DNA of 64,000 nt from Flavobacteriales bacterium UBA4466. Lineage in GTDB: Bacteria > Bacteroidota > Bacteroidia > Flavobacteriales_D > Sanyastnellaceae. How positions within the stretch are numbered: position 1 is the stretch's first letter; each line of letters opens with the position of its first letter. Below, one piece after another: positions 19,601-29,125 of the stretch. The notes beneath the pieces are model-generated. The model saw only the letters and a program-made list of their open reading frames with translations. It was not told where the DNA came from and searched no databases. Location: assembly GCA_905182895.1 (NCBI GenBank), contig CAJJDD010000008.1, forward strand, positions 62,001-126,000. The letters are read 5' to 3'. Both the position numbers and the translations under genes were made by a program.

Positions 19601-19666
19601 TAATTGGTACAGGCAAGCTAGAACTAGCAACACTGTAAAAATCCAAATCGCACTTCTATTTTCCAT
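16625..19666 (-). CDS. secDF: SecDF fusion, protein translocase subunit
   Basis: 1013 residues, intact. SecDF uses the proton gradient to help pull Sec substrates across the inner membrane. The SecD half has a first membrane helix, the large periplasmic P1 region, and the membrane block with [26 protein letters not shown]. The SecF half starts near residue 700 with [18 protein letters not shown] and ends with [18 protein letters not shown], the paired Asp/Arg motif. The fused form is usual in Bacteroidota. Long low-similarity stretches in P1 are normal for the phylum. It is transcribed alone, with its own promoter and terminator. Confidence 0.96.
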   Translation of the reverse strand: [1013 protein letters not shown]

Positions 19667-19693
19667 TGTTTATGGTTTAATTTTAAGGAGCCG

Positions 19694-19724
19694 CAAATAT
19701 AAAAATACACGGCTTAATAGCCAA
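19694..19724 (-). promoter_or_regulatory. secDF promoter
   Basis: On the minus strand TTG (19722-19724), 20 bases, then TATATTTG (19694-19701), a complete Bacteroidota-type promoter. The secDF ATG is 27 bases further on. Confidence 0.75.
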
Positions 19725-19997
19725 TATCAATTTTAATCTGATAATCAACGTTTTAGTTAAAATATTCCACTATTAGCAACCTCAATTAGACAGGTTTATA
19801 CTTATTGTGCGTAGGTTCCGTTACATTTTTGCGAGACTATTATTATAGTTCGTTAAAACCATTATTCGTTTTTATTAATAGAGGTGAAATCACGACTCGA
19901 GCATAAAAGAATGAGAGGGTTAATTATTTTGGAGTTTTAACTTAGAGTAAATAGATGTTTCTAGTACTTTTGAGATTCATCTTTACGCGTAGCAATA
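19725..19997. other. Intergenic region between secDF and the DUF4159 gene
   Basis: The whole gap (19667-19997) is AT-rich and non-coding. Besides the secDF promoter it holds TACTTTTG at 19965-19972, a -7 match for the plus-strand gene at 19998, without a convincing TTG partner. I see no RNA gene or repeat. Confidence 0.5.
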
Positions 19998-20672
19998 ATG
20001 AAGAATACCCCACTCTATAGTATAAGCTGTTTGTTAGTCATCCTGCTGACCTGCACATCGTTTAGTGATTTCACCTTTCAGGTAGGAGTGATGAAGTACA
20101 ACGGGGGAGGAGATTGGTACTCTAATCCTACTTCAGTTCCTAATTTAGTAAAGTTTTGCAACGCTAATTTAAACACCTCTATAGATGAAGAAGTCCCTTA
20201 TGTAGAAGTAGGTGGTCCAGACTTGTTTAATTATCCATTTATTCACATGACAGGCCATGGTAATGTGGTGTTCTCTTCTTCTGAGTCTGATAACCTTAGA
20301 ATGTACCTATTGGCTGGAGGTTTTCTTCATATAGATGATAATTATGGAATGGATGAATATGTTAGGATTCAAATGAAAAGAGTTTTCCCCGAATTGGACT
20401 TTATAGAACTCCCCTTTGATCATCCAATTTATCATCAGAAATACGATTTCTCCAATGGATTGCCTAAAGTTCATCAACATGATAAAAAAGCTCCACAGGG
20501 GTTTGGCTTAATCTTAGAAGGAAGGTTAATGTGCTTTTATACCTATGAATGTGATTTGGGTGATGGCTGGGAAGATTTCGAAGTGCATAAAGACTCTGAA
20601 GAAACTAGGACGAATGCGTTAAAGATGGGAGCTAATATTATGCAGTACGCCCTAATGGGGAGTCAGGATTAA
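19998..20672 (+). CDS. DUF4159-domain secreted protein
   Basis: 224 residues with an N-terminal signal peptide (hydrophobic SCLLVILLTCTSF). The body matches the DUF4159 pattern: KYNGGGDWYSNPTSVPNL at the start, PFIHMTGHGNV, then LLAGGFLHIDDNYGMDEYVR, and PFDHPIYH. The fold resembles class I glutamine-amidotransferase-like domains without a known activity. The gene ends overlapping the last four bases of the converging membrane protein gene. Function is unknown. Confidence 0.85.
   Translation: MKNTPLYSISCLLVILLTCTSFSDFTFQVGVMKYNGGGDWYSNPTSVPNLVKFCNANLNTSIDEEVPYVEVGGPDLFNYPFIHMTGHGNVVFSSSESDNLRMYLLAGGFLHIDDNYGMDEYVRIQMKRVFPELDFIELPFDHPIYHQKYDFSNGLPKVHQHDKKAPQGFGLILEGRLMCFYTYECDLGDGWEDFEVHKDSEETRTNALKMGANIMQYALMGSQD
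20156..20164 (-). repeat. GCGTTGCAA word, copy 3
   Basis: Inverted copy (TTGCAACGC) in the DUF4159 gene, read on the plus strand as TGC AAC GCT. Confidence 0.8.
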
Positions 20673-21139
20673 TCTTTTAATTTGTTGTAAAAGAGTTTCT
20701 TATAAAGTGTGATGAACAAGATAGACGTCGCTAGGGTAAGAGTAGCTGCTAGCAAAGACGCACTAGTAATCCCCAAAGCATACAGAAGAGCAAACACTGC
20801 GAGTAACTGTGCTGATAGATAAATCCAGAACCCTATTTTTTTTTGCATAAACATTAAACAAACGGCTAAAATGGTGAGGTAATAAACACCAGTCTTTAGA
20901 TCGTAATAAGTCATTCCGAAATTTTGAAAATTTCTGGCAGATTCGATTACTCCTATACCTATCCACTCAGGAATGTTCTCTAATAAGGGATTGTCACCTA
21001 GACTATGATAAAGGGTTTTTAGGGTGTGAGAAACTTCTTCTTCCCGCAGGTCTATATTCCTAGACAAACGAAAAAGTTGGGCAATACTACTTCCTAAGGA
21101 AAGTGCGAATAATATAATAAGAACTATGGAGCGTTTCAA
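20669..21139 (-). CDS. Small polytopic membrane protein
   Basis: 156 residues, with four predicted helices: residues about 4-20, 90-105, 108-124 and 130-150. A charged segment with DLREEEVSHTLKTLYHSLGDN lies between helix 1 and 2. I recognise no family. It is intact and lies just downstream of the M61 peptidase on the same strand, possibly read with it. Confidence 0.6.
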   Translation of the reverse strand: MKRSIVLIILFALSLGSSIAQLFRLSRNIDLREEEVSHTLKTLYHSLGDNPLLENIPEWIGIGVIESARNFQNFGMTYYDLKTGVYYLTILAVCLMFMQKKIGFWIYLSAQLLAVFALLYALGITSASLLAATLTLATSILFITLYKKLFYNKLKD

Positions 21140-21209
21140 TAATCTTCTTTTGTCTAAATCAGACGTGCTAAATTAGCACGATGATATCCCTAGTTTATAA
21201 AGAATCTTC

Positions 21210-22937
21210 TTATTTATCACCACTCCACTGATTAAATAAATTTAATTGGCTCTCAGAGCGGTTGGCGAGTTGTTCTAGCTGCACATTATCGAAGAATGTA
21301 ATAGCTGAACAGACGATGGTACATAAGGTGATGTTTCCCAAGTGATTTACCTTCAGTTCCACCTTGCCTTCATAATCAATAGCGGTTAAAAAATCGGAGG
21401 TTAATTCGGTAGTTTCATTAATAGCCGTGATGGTATCTCCTATGTGAATACCCGAAGTGTCGGCTGGTGATCCTTCTGCTATATCAATAATTTTAAACTC
21501 TCCAGAAGGCATTTCCCCTAATTTTATTCCCACGTTAGAAGTGAATTTATTCGAGTTTGGAGATTCGGTTAATTTCATTCCTACTGGTTCTAAAGCATCG
21601 TCTAGAAATGGTCTGAAATCTGAAATTCCATAAACGAGTTGCGCTCTTATTTCAGAAAAAGAGAGGTTACTTACAGATTCTAAACAATTGAAATAATCAT
21701 TAGAGGAGTAGCCTCCTCCTTTAGCTCCGAAATCATTCCAAAGCTTGAGCATGGCTGATGCTAAGTTCGCTTGCCCATTAGTAGCTGTCAGAATCATTAA
21801 ATCAGAAATCAAGGCGATTAAACATCCCTCAGTGTAAATACTGGTTTTTCTTCCTGGCGCCCCAGCTAAATAGCCATCTAGCCAGGTGTCGAACGAGCTT
21901 TCTGCTACACTATAATTAAATCTCCCTTGGTTTTGGAAATGTCTGTTTAAATAACTGCCTAAATGTTTAGCGTAAGTCTGAAAATTAAATACACCAGAGT
22001 TTAATAAGTACCAGTCTCCCATATAGGTAGTAACTCCCTCATAAACATAGCCCAGTTCGGAATAATTTTCCCTTTTATAGTCATAAGGGAGCATATCTTT
22101 GGGCCGAAGCGCTTTTACATTCCATGTATGGTATAGCTCGTGAGAACTTACTCCTAATAATTCTTCGTAAAATGCGCTGGTGAGAAGTTTCTCTGCAGGC
22201 CCTAGGGTAATCACCGTACATTTTTCGTGCTCTACTCCATGGTAAGATTGCTGAGCTAAAAAGTGAAACATAAAGAGATAATCATCTTGGGGAAATCCAT
22301 TAAAATCTCTGATTTGCGCGTTGCAAAAAGGGGTGAAATCTGCTTCTATTTTATTTAAATCTAGTGAGTGCTTGCCATTTACCCATATATGAAAGGTGGT
22401 TTTCTCTACGTTAAATGAATGATGGTCTAGAGATGCAGAGGCCATGAAAGGAGAGTCCATTAATTCATGAACATTTCTAGCTACAAAAGCCTTCTTTGTT
22501 TTTTCGGCTAGAGGTGAAGCCAAAATGTATTGATTGGGAAGGTTTAATTCTACTGAAAAACCATCGACCTCTTCAAATCCTGGCCTGTACAGAAAACAAT
22601 TCACGGGATTTACGTACATCATTTCCTCATTTAAAAATGTACTTCCGCCGTTTAATTCAGCGCTGTAGTAATTATAATTTACATGAATTACAGAATACCC
22701 TGTAGCCTCCACTTTCCAGCTGTCTTTAGTGTTTTTTGAAAATGGAATGGGTTTCCCCTTTTCATCAGTCACCTTAAAGTTTCTTATGTTTTTAGCGAAA
22801 TTTCCTAATTCATATCGCCCAGGCCTCCAGGAAGGTAATTGTACAGCGAACTGTTCAGTGCCATCATGTGGGAATTCGGCCTGAAACTGAATATACTGTC
22901 TCTGAGGATTTTCTTGGCTTAGTGAATATTTTATCAT
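21210..22937 (-). CDS. M61-family (glycyl aminopeptidase-type) metallopeptidase with PDZ domain
   Basis: 575 residues. The zinc site is HELYHTWN near residue 265 (HExxH), followed about 25 residues later by the third-ligand helix YVYEGVTTYMGD. The N-terminal domain is the beta-sandwich of M61 proteins (QLPSWRPGRYELGNFAKNI). A PDZ domain follows near 480-550 (IDIAEGSPADTSGIHIGDTITAIN). There is no signal peptide, so the enzyme is probably cytosolic. M61 enzymes remove N-terminal Gly or Ala residues in the characterised cases; the substrate here is unproven. The start at 22937 gives the expected beginning. Confidence 0.88.
   Translation of the reverse strand: MIKYSLSQENPQRQYIQFQAEFPHDGTEQFAVQLPSWRPGRYELGNFAKNIRNFKVTDEKGKPIPFSKNTKDSWKVEATGYSVIHVNYNYYSAELNGGSTFLNEEMMYVNPVNCFLYRPGFEEVDGFSVELNLPNQYILASPLAEKTKKAFVARNVHELMDSPFMASASLDHHSFNVEKTTFHIWVNGKHSLDLNKIEADFTPFCNAQIRDFNGFPQDDYLFMFHFLAQQSYHGVEHEKCTVITLGPAEKLLTSAFYEELLGVSSHELYHTWNVKALRPKDMLPYDYKRENYSELGYVYEGVTTYMGDWYLLNSGVFNFQTYAKHLGSYLNRHFQNQGRFNYSVAESSFDTWLDGYLAGAPGRKTSIYTEGCLIALISDLMILTATNGQANLASAMLKLWNDFGAKGGGYSSNDYFNCLESVSNLSFSEIRAQLVYGISDFRPFLDDALEPVGMKLTESPNSNKFTSNVGIKLGEMPSGEFKIIDIAEGSPADTSGIHIGDTITAINETTELTSDFLTAIDYEGKVELKVNHLGNITLCTIVCSAITFFDNVQLEQLANRSESQLNLFNQWSGDK
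22318..22326 (+). repeat. GCGTTGCAA word, copy 4
   Basis: In the M61 peptidase gene, against the reading direction; the gene strand reads TGC AAC GCG. Confidence 0.8.
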
Positions 22938-22949
22938 AAGAGTGAGTGA

Positions 22950-24625
22950 TTATTGACCGAGTACTTCTAGAATTGGGTCGCCTGTATTGGCATTAGGCAT
23001 TTGTATCCCTAAAAGCGAAGCTACCGTAGAAGCGATGTCTTTAATGTGTGTACGTTTGTCGGTGAAACCAGGGTTTATACCACTTCCGTAAAAAAGTAGT
23101 GGTACATGTGTGTCATAAGTAAAAGGAGAGCCATGACTAGTGCCTGTAGTGGGATAGCTCATCCAGCCTGGTCGAGGAAGACAAATTAAAAGAGCAAGCA
23201 CGATTAGTGCTAAAACCATTTTGTGAAAAACAAATTTAACCCTGAACTGAATTCAGTATTTACTAATTGAGTTCGGGTAAGCGCAGTATATACGCCTTCA
23301 TAGCCCAATGCAGCATTGCTAGCTACCTCTTCTAATCTTGTTTTGTTAAGTTTATGGGTAGTTATTAGAGAATCATTAAAGAATAGCTGGTCGTTAGAAT
23401 ATGATTCTATTAATCCTTCAAGATTAAAAGCATTTTTTAGTGCTGACTCTACCCTTGAGTTAACTTCATCCAGCTTAAAATATCCTGCAGGCATTCCTAG
23501 TTTTTTGAGGTAATTGGGATTGTGAACTGCACCATGATCTGATGTGAGAAAAACAGTGTAGTTGCCCTCTCCTAACGTAGCATTTAACTCGTTAAGTAAC
23601 CTAGCTATTTCTAAATCTAATCTTAAGTAGCAGTCTTGTGTTTCTCTAGCAGCTGGAGCAAATCTGTGACCTACATAATCAGTCGAGGAGAAAGATACCG
23701 CTAGAAAATCAGTGAATTCATCTTGCCCTAAGGCTTCATTTTTAATGCAGTTTATAGCCATTTCTGTAACTATAGAGTTTCCGAGTGGGGAGCCTTTTAT
23801 TAAATCATATCCACCATTGCTATCTGCTAATTGAGTGAAGTTATAAGGAAAAGCAGGTTGTAGTTTCCCTGTGAATGGCGCTTCATATTGATTGTTGTCT
23901 ATAATACTTTCATTATAATCTTTTTCAGGCTTTAACATGTTCCAGCCAGAAGCCATAAGAGAGTCCTTGTACCCAGAAGCATTAAATGAATTTACCCAAT
24001 CTGGTAATTCATTCATGTAATAGGTAGAAGAAATAAAATCTCCTTCATCTCCTCCCACGAACCAGTAAGCCGCATCTGCTAAATGTCCTGCAGGAAGTAT
24101 AGCTCCTCGGTCTTTTATGCTTACGCCTATGGTCTTAGATCTGCCGTTAAAGTGTAATTTAAGTTCATCGGTTATCGTACTAGAAAGCATATTTCTTGGC
24201 GACATCTGGCCGGCCAGGGTGGTGTTTCCGACACCAAGCACGGTAGAATCTCCAGTACAATATTTACCGCTTTTTTCATACCTGTCGTACCAGCTGTTTC
24301 CAATTATTCCATGATATGCAGGTGTAGTTCCTGTATATATAGAGGCATGTCCTGGGCCGGTGTATGTAGGGGCATAAGAAAAATGATGATTTTTACACGA
24401 GTAGCCCTCTCGCATTAGTTTTTTAAATCCTTCATCAGAGTAGTCCTTCCAATACTTAGTAAGGTAATCATAGCGCATTTGGTCTACGGTAATCCCTACC
24501 ATTAGCTTGGGAGGATTTAAATCGAAAGTGGGGTCGCTGTATCCTATATCCTCAATGGTTTCTTGAACACTACATCTACTTAATAATACGCAGAGTAGGA
24601 TTGAAACGAAAAAAATGTTCTTCAT
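22950..24625 (-). CDS. PafA-like alkaline phosphatase / nucleotide pyrophosphatase-type protein, frame broken near 23200
   Basis: A secreted member of the alkaline phosphatase superfamily. It has a lipoprotein-type signal (LLCVLLSRC), then MVGITVDQMRYDYLTKYW (metal Asp), the Thr nucleophile in YAPTYTGPGHASIYTG, the family DYVGHRFAPAA, and TSDHGAVHNPNYL (Asp and His metal ligands). After the break the chain continues through LPRPGWMSY, GTSHGSPFTYDTHVPLLFYG (last His ligand) and IASTVASLLGI. At least two frame changes lie between about 23170 and 23225. The protein is about 557 residues, the normal PafA size. It probably releases phosphate from organic phosphomonoesters in the periplasm. Confidence 0.85.
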
Positions 24626-24698
24626 TAACGAGCTGATTTTAGCTCACAAATTTACTCTGTTTTGTGCCATGAAATGAAGAAGTTATTTTGCTCTTCGG

Positions 24699-25055
24699 TT
24701 AAGACTTTCCGAGTATGAAATAGATGGCAGCGCCACAGACAACAATGGAAAGAACTGCGTTTAAGATGGCTATTCCTATGAATCCATCTTGAATGAGTTT
24801 TATGTTTTCTAAGCTGAAAGTAGAAAACGTACTAAACCCGCCACAAAATCCTGTAGCAGCTAAAAGGAAAAGGGGCCCTTCTGTTTTAGTGTTAATCCCA
24901 TACTTTATTAATAGCCCTAGTAGTATGCTTGCGGCTAGATTAGTAATAAAAGTGGCCAGTGGAAAATTGGAGATTTGATGAGGAAATAAACTGCTTATGG
25001 CATATCTCAGTACGCTCCCTAATCCTCCACCTATAAATACTGCTAGAAAATTCAT
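24699..25055 (-). CDS. crcB: Fluoride channel CrcB/Fluc
   Basis: 118 residues from the ATG at 25055; a longer frame upstream lies inside the PAP2 gene. Fluc channels are small four-helix dual-topology proteins that let fluoride leave the cell. The family marks GGGLGSVLRYAIS, TFITNLAASILLG (the conserved Asn) and GFCGGFSTFSTFS (Phe-box) are all present. The start overlaps the PAP2 stop by four bases (ATGA type), so translation is coupled. No fluoride riboswitch is visible upstream. Confidence 0.92.
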   Translation of the reverse strand: MNFLAVFIGGGLGSVLRYAISSLFPHQISNFPLATFITNLAASILLGLLIKYGINTKTEGPLFLLAATGFCGGFSTFSTFSLENIKLIQDGFIGIAILNAVLSIVVCGAAIYFILGKS

Positions 25056-25648
25056 CTGACTTTGTCTTTGATTAAGAACCTCTTCACTAAATAGTTTGCT
25101 AGGAAACCCACCGCTATTCCTAAAAGTGTTCCTCCTAAGATATCTCCAGGATAGTGCACTCCTAGATATATTCTGCTGAATGAAATAAGTGCTGCCCAGC
25201 ATAGAATCAATATAGTCCAGGTTCTATTTAATTTTAAAAAGGAAAGAACAAAGATGGCTATTCCAGTGAAATTAGCAGCATGCCCACTGATGAATCCGTA
25301 TTTCCCGCCTTTATAAAAGTCTTCTTTACCAGGCGGTGTAACTAAATGGACTAGTTCATCGAGTTCTGAATTTCTGCTGGGTCTTAAACGTTGAAAGACC
25401 TCTTTGAAACATTCTCTATGAATATTGTCGGCTAGTAGAACTACGACTCCTATTCCTATCAGCAGCCATAGAATGCCCATGACACCATATTTTTTTCGGG
25501 CGGCTAGAATGAATATGATATATACCGGAAGCCAATAAACGGGGTGGCTGATATACCACATCACAGAATCCAATGCAGGTGTATTCCAGCTGTTCATTTG
25601 CAAAAACAGTGTGCGGTCTAAGTTGTCTAAGCGGTCTATTAAATTCAA
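25052..25648 (-). CDS. PAP2-family membrane phosphatase
   Basis: 198 residues with six hydrophobic segments. The three PAP2 motifs are visible: KEVFQRLRPSRN (KxxxxxxRP), KYGFISGHAANFTG (the SGH triad) and SRIYLGVHYPGDILGG (SRxxxxxHxxxD). Such enzymes dephosphorylate undecaprenyl diphosphate, phosphatidylglycerol phosphate or lipid A; the substrate cannot be named. It is downstream of an anchored hypothetical gene (23 bases) and coupled to crcB. Confidence 0.9.
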   Translation of the reverse strand: MNLIDRLDNLDRTLFLQMNSWNTPALDSVMWYISHPVYWLPVYIIFILAARKKYGVMGILWLLIGIGVVVLLADNIHRECFKEVFQRLRPSRNSELDELVHLVTPPGKEDFYKGGKYGFISGHAANFTGIAIFVLSFLKLNRTWTILILCWAALISFSRIYLGVHYPGDILGGTLLGIAVGFLANYLVKRFLIKDKVR

Positions 25649-25671
25649 TCGGAAAGGTTCATGTAGAATGG

Positions 25672-26199
25672 TTAAATCATCGTTTTAACTTCTGCTTTTA
25701 GCAAGTCAACAGCTAACTCTAAGTGAATGTTTTTAGTTTCAGCTTCTAGGGCTAAAATAGCCTTGGCTAAATCGATGCCGCTGGCTCCAGGAGTTACTTT
25801 AGAACCGGCTATTTTCACTAATTCTAACGTTTCTTCCTTAGCAGCTTTTACGTGACGCCAAGTACTTTCACTTATATACATCTGCATGCTTAAGTTGTGC
25901 TCGAACTCGTCTCTAATGGCTTTTAAGCACTCTAACTGAAGTTGACCAGAGTTTAAGCTAGTCGCGTTTAGCCTCATGATCATGCTATTAGGCTTCATTC
26001 TTTCCATAAAGATAATCAGTCTTTCGTAAGCTTTTAATTTAAGGGGGAGAACTATCTTGGTAATTTCATCCTTGTTTGGGGCAGGAGCAGTAGCAGGGGT
26101 AGTTTGTTTTTTTTGCGCTTTTTCAAAGAAAATAAAGGCGGTAAAAAACACTAAAATAGCTGGAAGAAAAATCTTCATTAACTCTATAAATGATTCCAT
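25672..26199 (-). CDS. Conserved Bacteroidota-type hypothetical protein, single membrane anchor
   Basis: 175 residues with one N-terminal helix (about 8-25), then a Pro/Ala/Thr-rich spacer (TTPATAPAPN) and a mostly helical soluble domain. The segments LKLKAYERLIIFMERMKP and SLNSGQLQLECLKAIRDEFEHNL are the recognisable part. I have seen this pattern only in unnamed Bacteroidota proteins. It opens the minus-strand run that continues with PAP2 and crcB. Intact, role unknown. Confidence 0.65.
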   Translation of the reverse strand: MESFIELMKIFLPAILVFFTAFIFFEKAQKKQTTPATAPAPNKDEITKIVLPLKLKAYERLIIFMERMKPNSMIMRLNATSLNSGQLQLECLKAIRDEFEHNLSMQMYISESTWRHVKAAKEETLELVKIAGSKVTPGASGIDLAKAILALEAETKNIHLELAVDLLKAEVKTMI

Positions 26200-26380
26200 G
26201 CAGGGGGTCTTTGTGATTTCAAATGTATTATGTAATTACTTAAGTATTGTTCTGAAGGAACTAAAGTTTGAATTTATTAGTCATTCTTTCCATTTCTTGC
26301 CAAGCTTTTGTGGTTGATTTCGTATTTATAACAGATACCTTTGATAGTTTTATTTATTTTTGTTCAAATTAATTTTCTAG

Positions 26381-28633
26381 ATGAGATTTAGATTTCTTCT
26401 TTAGCTTTTGTTTTCTGCGTTGCAACGCTTAATCTCCAATCTCAAGAGCTTATGAGAGATCTTAGTATTTCTGTAAGCGAATTAGGGGAGGAACTATCTA
26501 ATGCTTGGGCCGGTGGGTTAAATTATGCTCAGTACAGTAAGATAGATTTAAATGCGGATGGTAAAGAAGATTTATTCATTTTCGATAGGAGTACTTATAA
26601 GATTCTTACGTTTTTAAACATCTCTGATGAGGGAGAAATAGCATACGATTATGCTCCAGAATATGAGGGTATTTTTCCTGAAGGGTTAAAGAATTGGATT
26701 CTATTGAGAGATTATAATTGTGACGGACTGAAAGATATTTTTAGCGGAGGTCAGGGAGGCATAAAATTGTACGAACAAGAAAATGTAGGAGGCGAAATTT
26801 CCTTTAATGCTGTTTACAGTTCATTAATTCCGGCTATTTATGATTTTGGAGCTCCGTTCCAAGCACCAGTGTATAACATTAGCGTGGACTTACCGCATAT
26901 AGGTGATATCGATAATGATGGAGATTTGGACATTCTGAATTTTTCTGACGGTAGCTTAAATGTTTTTTACTACAAAAACATGCCTCTGATTTAGGTAGGT
27001 GTGATACCATGGCCATGGAACTCGTAAATAGATGCTATGGTTCTGTAGCTGAAAGTGCCGAGAATAACACCGTTTTTTTAGAGCACGAGTGCGACTTTAA
27101 TGTTGTCAATGTAAAAAATCTGTTAGACAAGGCGGAGAAATTTGATGCTGCAGCATTCGAGAAAGACGGTCTGCATACTGGAGGAACACTTCTAAGTTTA
27201 GAGACAAACGGTGATGGCTACCCAGAGTTGGTGATAGGAGATATTACCAATGACAGCTTAATATTACTTACCAATAGTCCGAGCGTTTTAGGGCCGGATA
27301 GTATGATTATGCAGAACAGTAATTTCCCTGCTAGTTTCTCTGGTGAGTGAGAAGATTAATTTTTATGAATTTCCAGGACGCTTATCATGAAGATGTAAAT
27401 AATGATGGAGTGAGAGATTTAATATCCAGTCCTTTCAGCAGATTTAGCTCAATAGATGATTTTAGTTCATGGCTTTATTTGAATGAGGGCACAGATGAAA
27501 ATCCGAATTTTATTTTGGAAAAAAAAGATTGGCTTCAGGATGAAATGCTAGAGCATGGGACAAATGCAATGCCTGTAATTTTTGATTACAATTCTGATGG
27601 ATTAGGAGATTTGGTGATAGGAAATAAGGAGACCATCTATACGGCTACTGAATCTGAGGCCTCTCTTAGGTTATATGAAAACATAGGGACCGCCGATGTC
27701 TAATTTAGAACTTATAAAATTACCTTTATATCGCTGCTTTAAACCTCACTCCTACATTTGGAGATTTAGATGGAGATGGAGATATGGATATGATCTTAGG
27801 TGAAAGTCTGAGGGACAGTGCATTACTTTGAGAATTCTGCAGGTGCAGGAAATCCAGTAGATCTTTCTATAGCTGAGCTTTCAGTTGTGGATGCCTTCGG
27901 AGAAGATATAGACCCTGGTCAAGATGTTATTCCTCAATTATTAGATTTAGACGAAGATGGGCTATTAGATTTAGTACTTGGAGAACAATGGGGAAATCTA
28001 AATTTCTATAAGAATGTAGGGACTGCTGAAGAATTTTCATTTGAACTTGTCAATGAGGAGTTAGGGGGTGTCTGGGTAGATAATATTTTAGGAATTCAAG
28101 GAAATAATGTGCCTCACTTTTATAAGAATAATTCGGATGAGTGGGTTCTGCTTACCGGAAATGAAATAGGAACCATTCATAGGTGGAATGAAATATCAGG
28201 AAATTTAGATGGAGTGTGGAATAAACAAGATTCGGCATTTGTAGATATTAATGATGGCCAGTTTTCTGCTCCATTTATATATGATATTAATGGTGATGCT
28301 TTTCCAGACTTATTCTTAGGAAATCTTAGAGGAGGAGTTACATTTTATAAAGGACAGTTCTTTGATGGGATAGAAGAAGCACAAAATTTTTCTCCAGCAG
28401 TTAATATTTACCCAAACCCATCTAATGGCTTGTTTTCTGTTGAATTCAGTCAGAATGAAAAACTGCCAAGGGAAGTGAAAGTGCTCAATGTGCTGGGAGT
28501 AGAAGTTTACAGAGCGGGAGTCAGTGGATTAAAACAGCTACTAAGCTTAGAAGGATATTCCTCCGGCATGTACTATTTACTCGGTGAATATGAGCTAGGA
28601 GTTTTTGAACTAGGAAAGCTGATTATTGAGTAA
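26381..28633 (+). CDS. FG-GAP/VCBS-repeat surface protein with type A T9SS sorting domain, multiple frame breaks
   Basis: Conceptual protein of about 750 residues from the ATG at 26381. A signal peptide (after a frame change at CTTCTTTAG near 26400) ends LNLQSQ. Calcium-loop repeats of the FG-GAP type follow: DLNADGKEDLFIFD, DYNCDGLKDIFSGG, DIDNDGDLDILNFS, ETNGDGYPELVIGD, DVNNDGVRDLISSP, DGDGDMDMILGE and DLDEDGLLDLVLGE. The end is VNIYPNPSNGLFSVEF to GKLIIE, a type A sorting domain. Frame changes lie near 26400, 26980, 27345, 27700 and 27815. These repeats build a beta-propeller used in adhesion or ligand binding. A secreted surface role is inferred. Confidence 0.78.
26417..26428. repeat. GCGTTGCAACGC palindrome, copy 5
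   Basis: Perfect 12-base palindrome in the signal-peptide region of the FG-GAP gene; it contains the word on both strands. Confidence 0.85.
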
Positions 28634-28669
28634 GAGGGTATCAGTTTAGTATAAAAAAAGCCGCTTTTA

Positions 28670-29125
28670 TCATTTACGTTCTTTATGTCGAGGAGTAGAG
28701 AATACGCGACTAATTTCTGTCATTAACTCATCGTAACGGCCGATTTGATTAGGTTTGCACAGGGCTTTTATGTCTTTAAAATGATTGTATTGTAATATCT
28801 CTATCTGGCGTTGTAATGTTCCTATTTCATTACTTAAAACCTCTGGTGCAGATTCTTCTGCTGTGCCTTGAAGAAGCATGTAAAGTTGATTTTCTTTCTC
28901 GTGAAGAAGCATCTTTTTCTCCTTAAATAAAGGCTTGTGAGACGCTATAAGAATCTCATATTCTTCTATCTGATTTTCCGTTAAATCTAATTTTTCAATA
29001 ATGAAATTTCGGGGGTTATTCCTTTCGTGCTTTCCTGGTTTGTGCCAAAGAATAAAACCGATTAGAAAAAGATTGCATACGAGAAGCGCGATAACAGAGA
29101 TAGTTAAAAATTTGGATTTATTCAT
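28670..29125 (-). CDS. Spy/CpxP-like periplasmic protein, possible metal or envelope stress sensor
   Basis: 151 residues: one N-terminal helix (about 7-27), then a helical domain in which DLTENQIEEYEILIASHKPLF resembles the LTxxQ motif of the Spy/CpxP/heavy-metal sensor family. It lacks the second clear LTxxQ. It is the third gene of a compact minus-strand set: ECF sigma, a small membrane protein, then this one. The context suggests a part in sensing envelope stress for the sigma factor, but this is inference. Confidence 0.65.
   Translation of the reverse strand: MNKSKFLTISVIALLVCNLFLIGFILWHKPGKHERNNPRNFIIEKLDLTENQIEEYEILIASHKPLFKEKKMLLHEKENQLYMLLQGTAEESAPEVLSNEIGTLQRQIEILQYNHFKDIKALCKPNQIGRYDELMTEISRVFSTPRHKERK

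Noticed and set aside
16843-19736. Plus-strand frames opposite secDF
   Set aside because: Short, no start context, and secDF is complete on the other strand.
28634-28670. Possible terminator after the FG-GAP gene
   Set aside because: There is an A run and a short GC patch (AAAAAAAGCCGC), but no proper stem.
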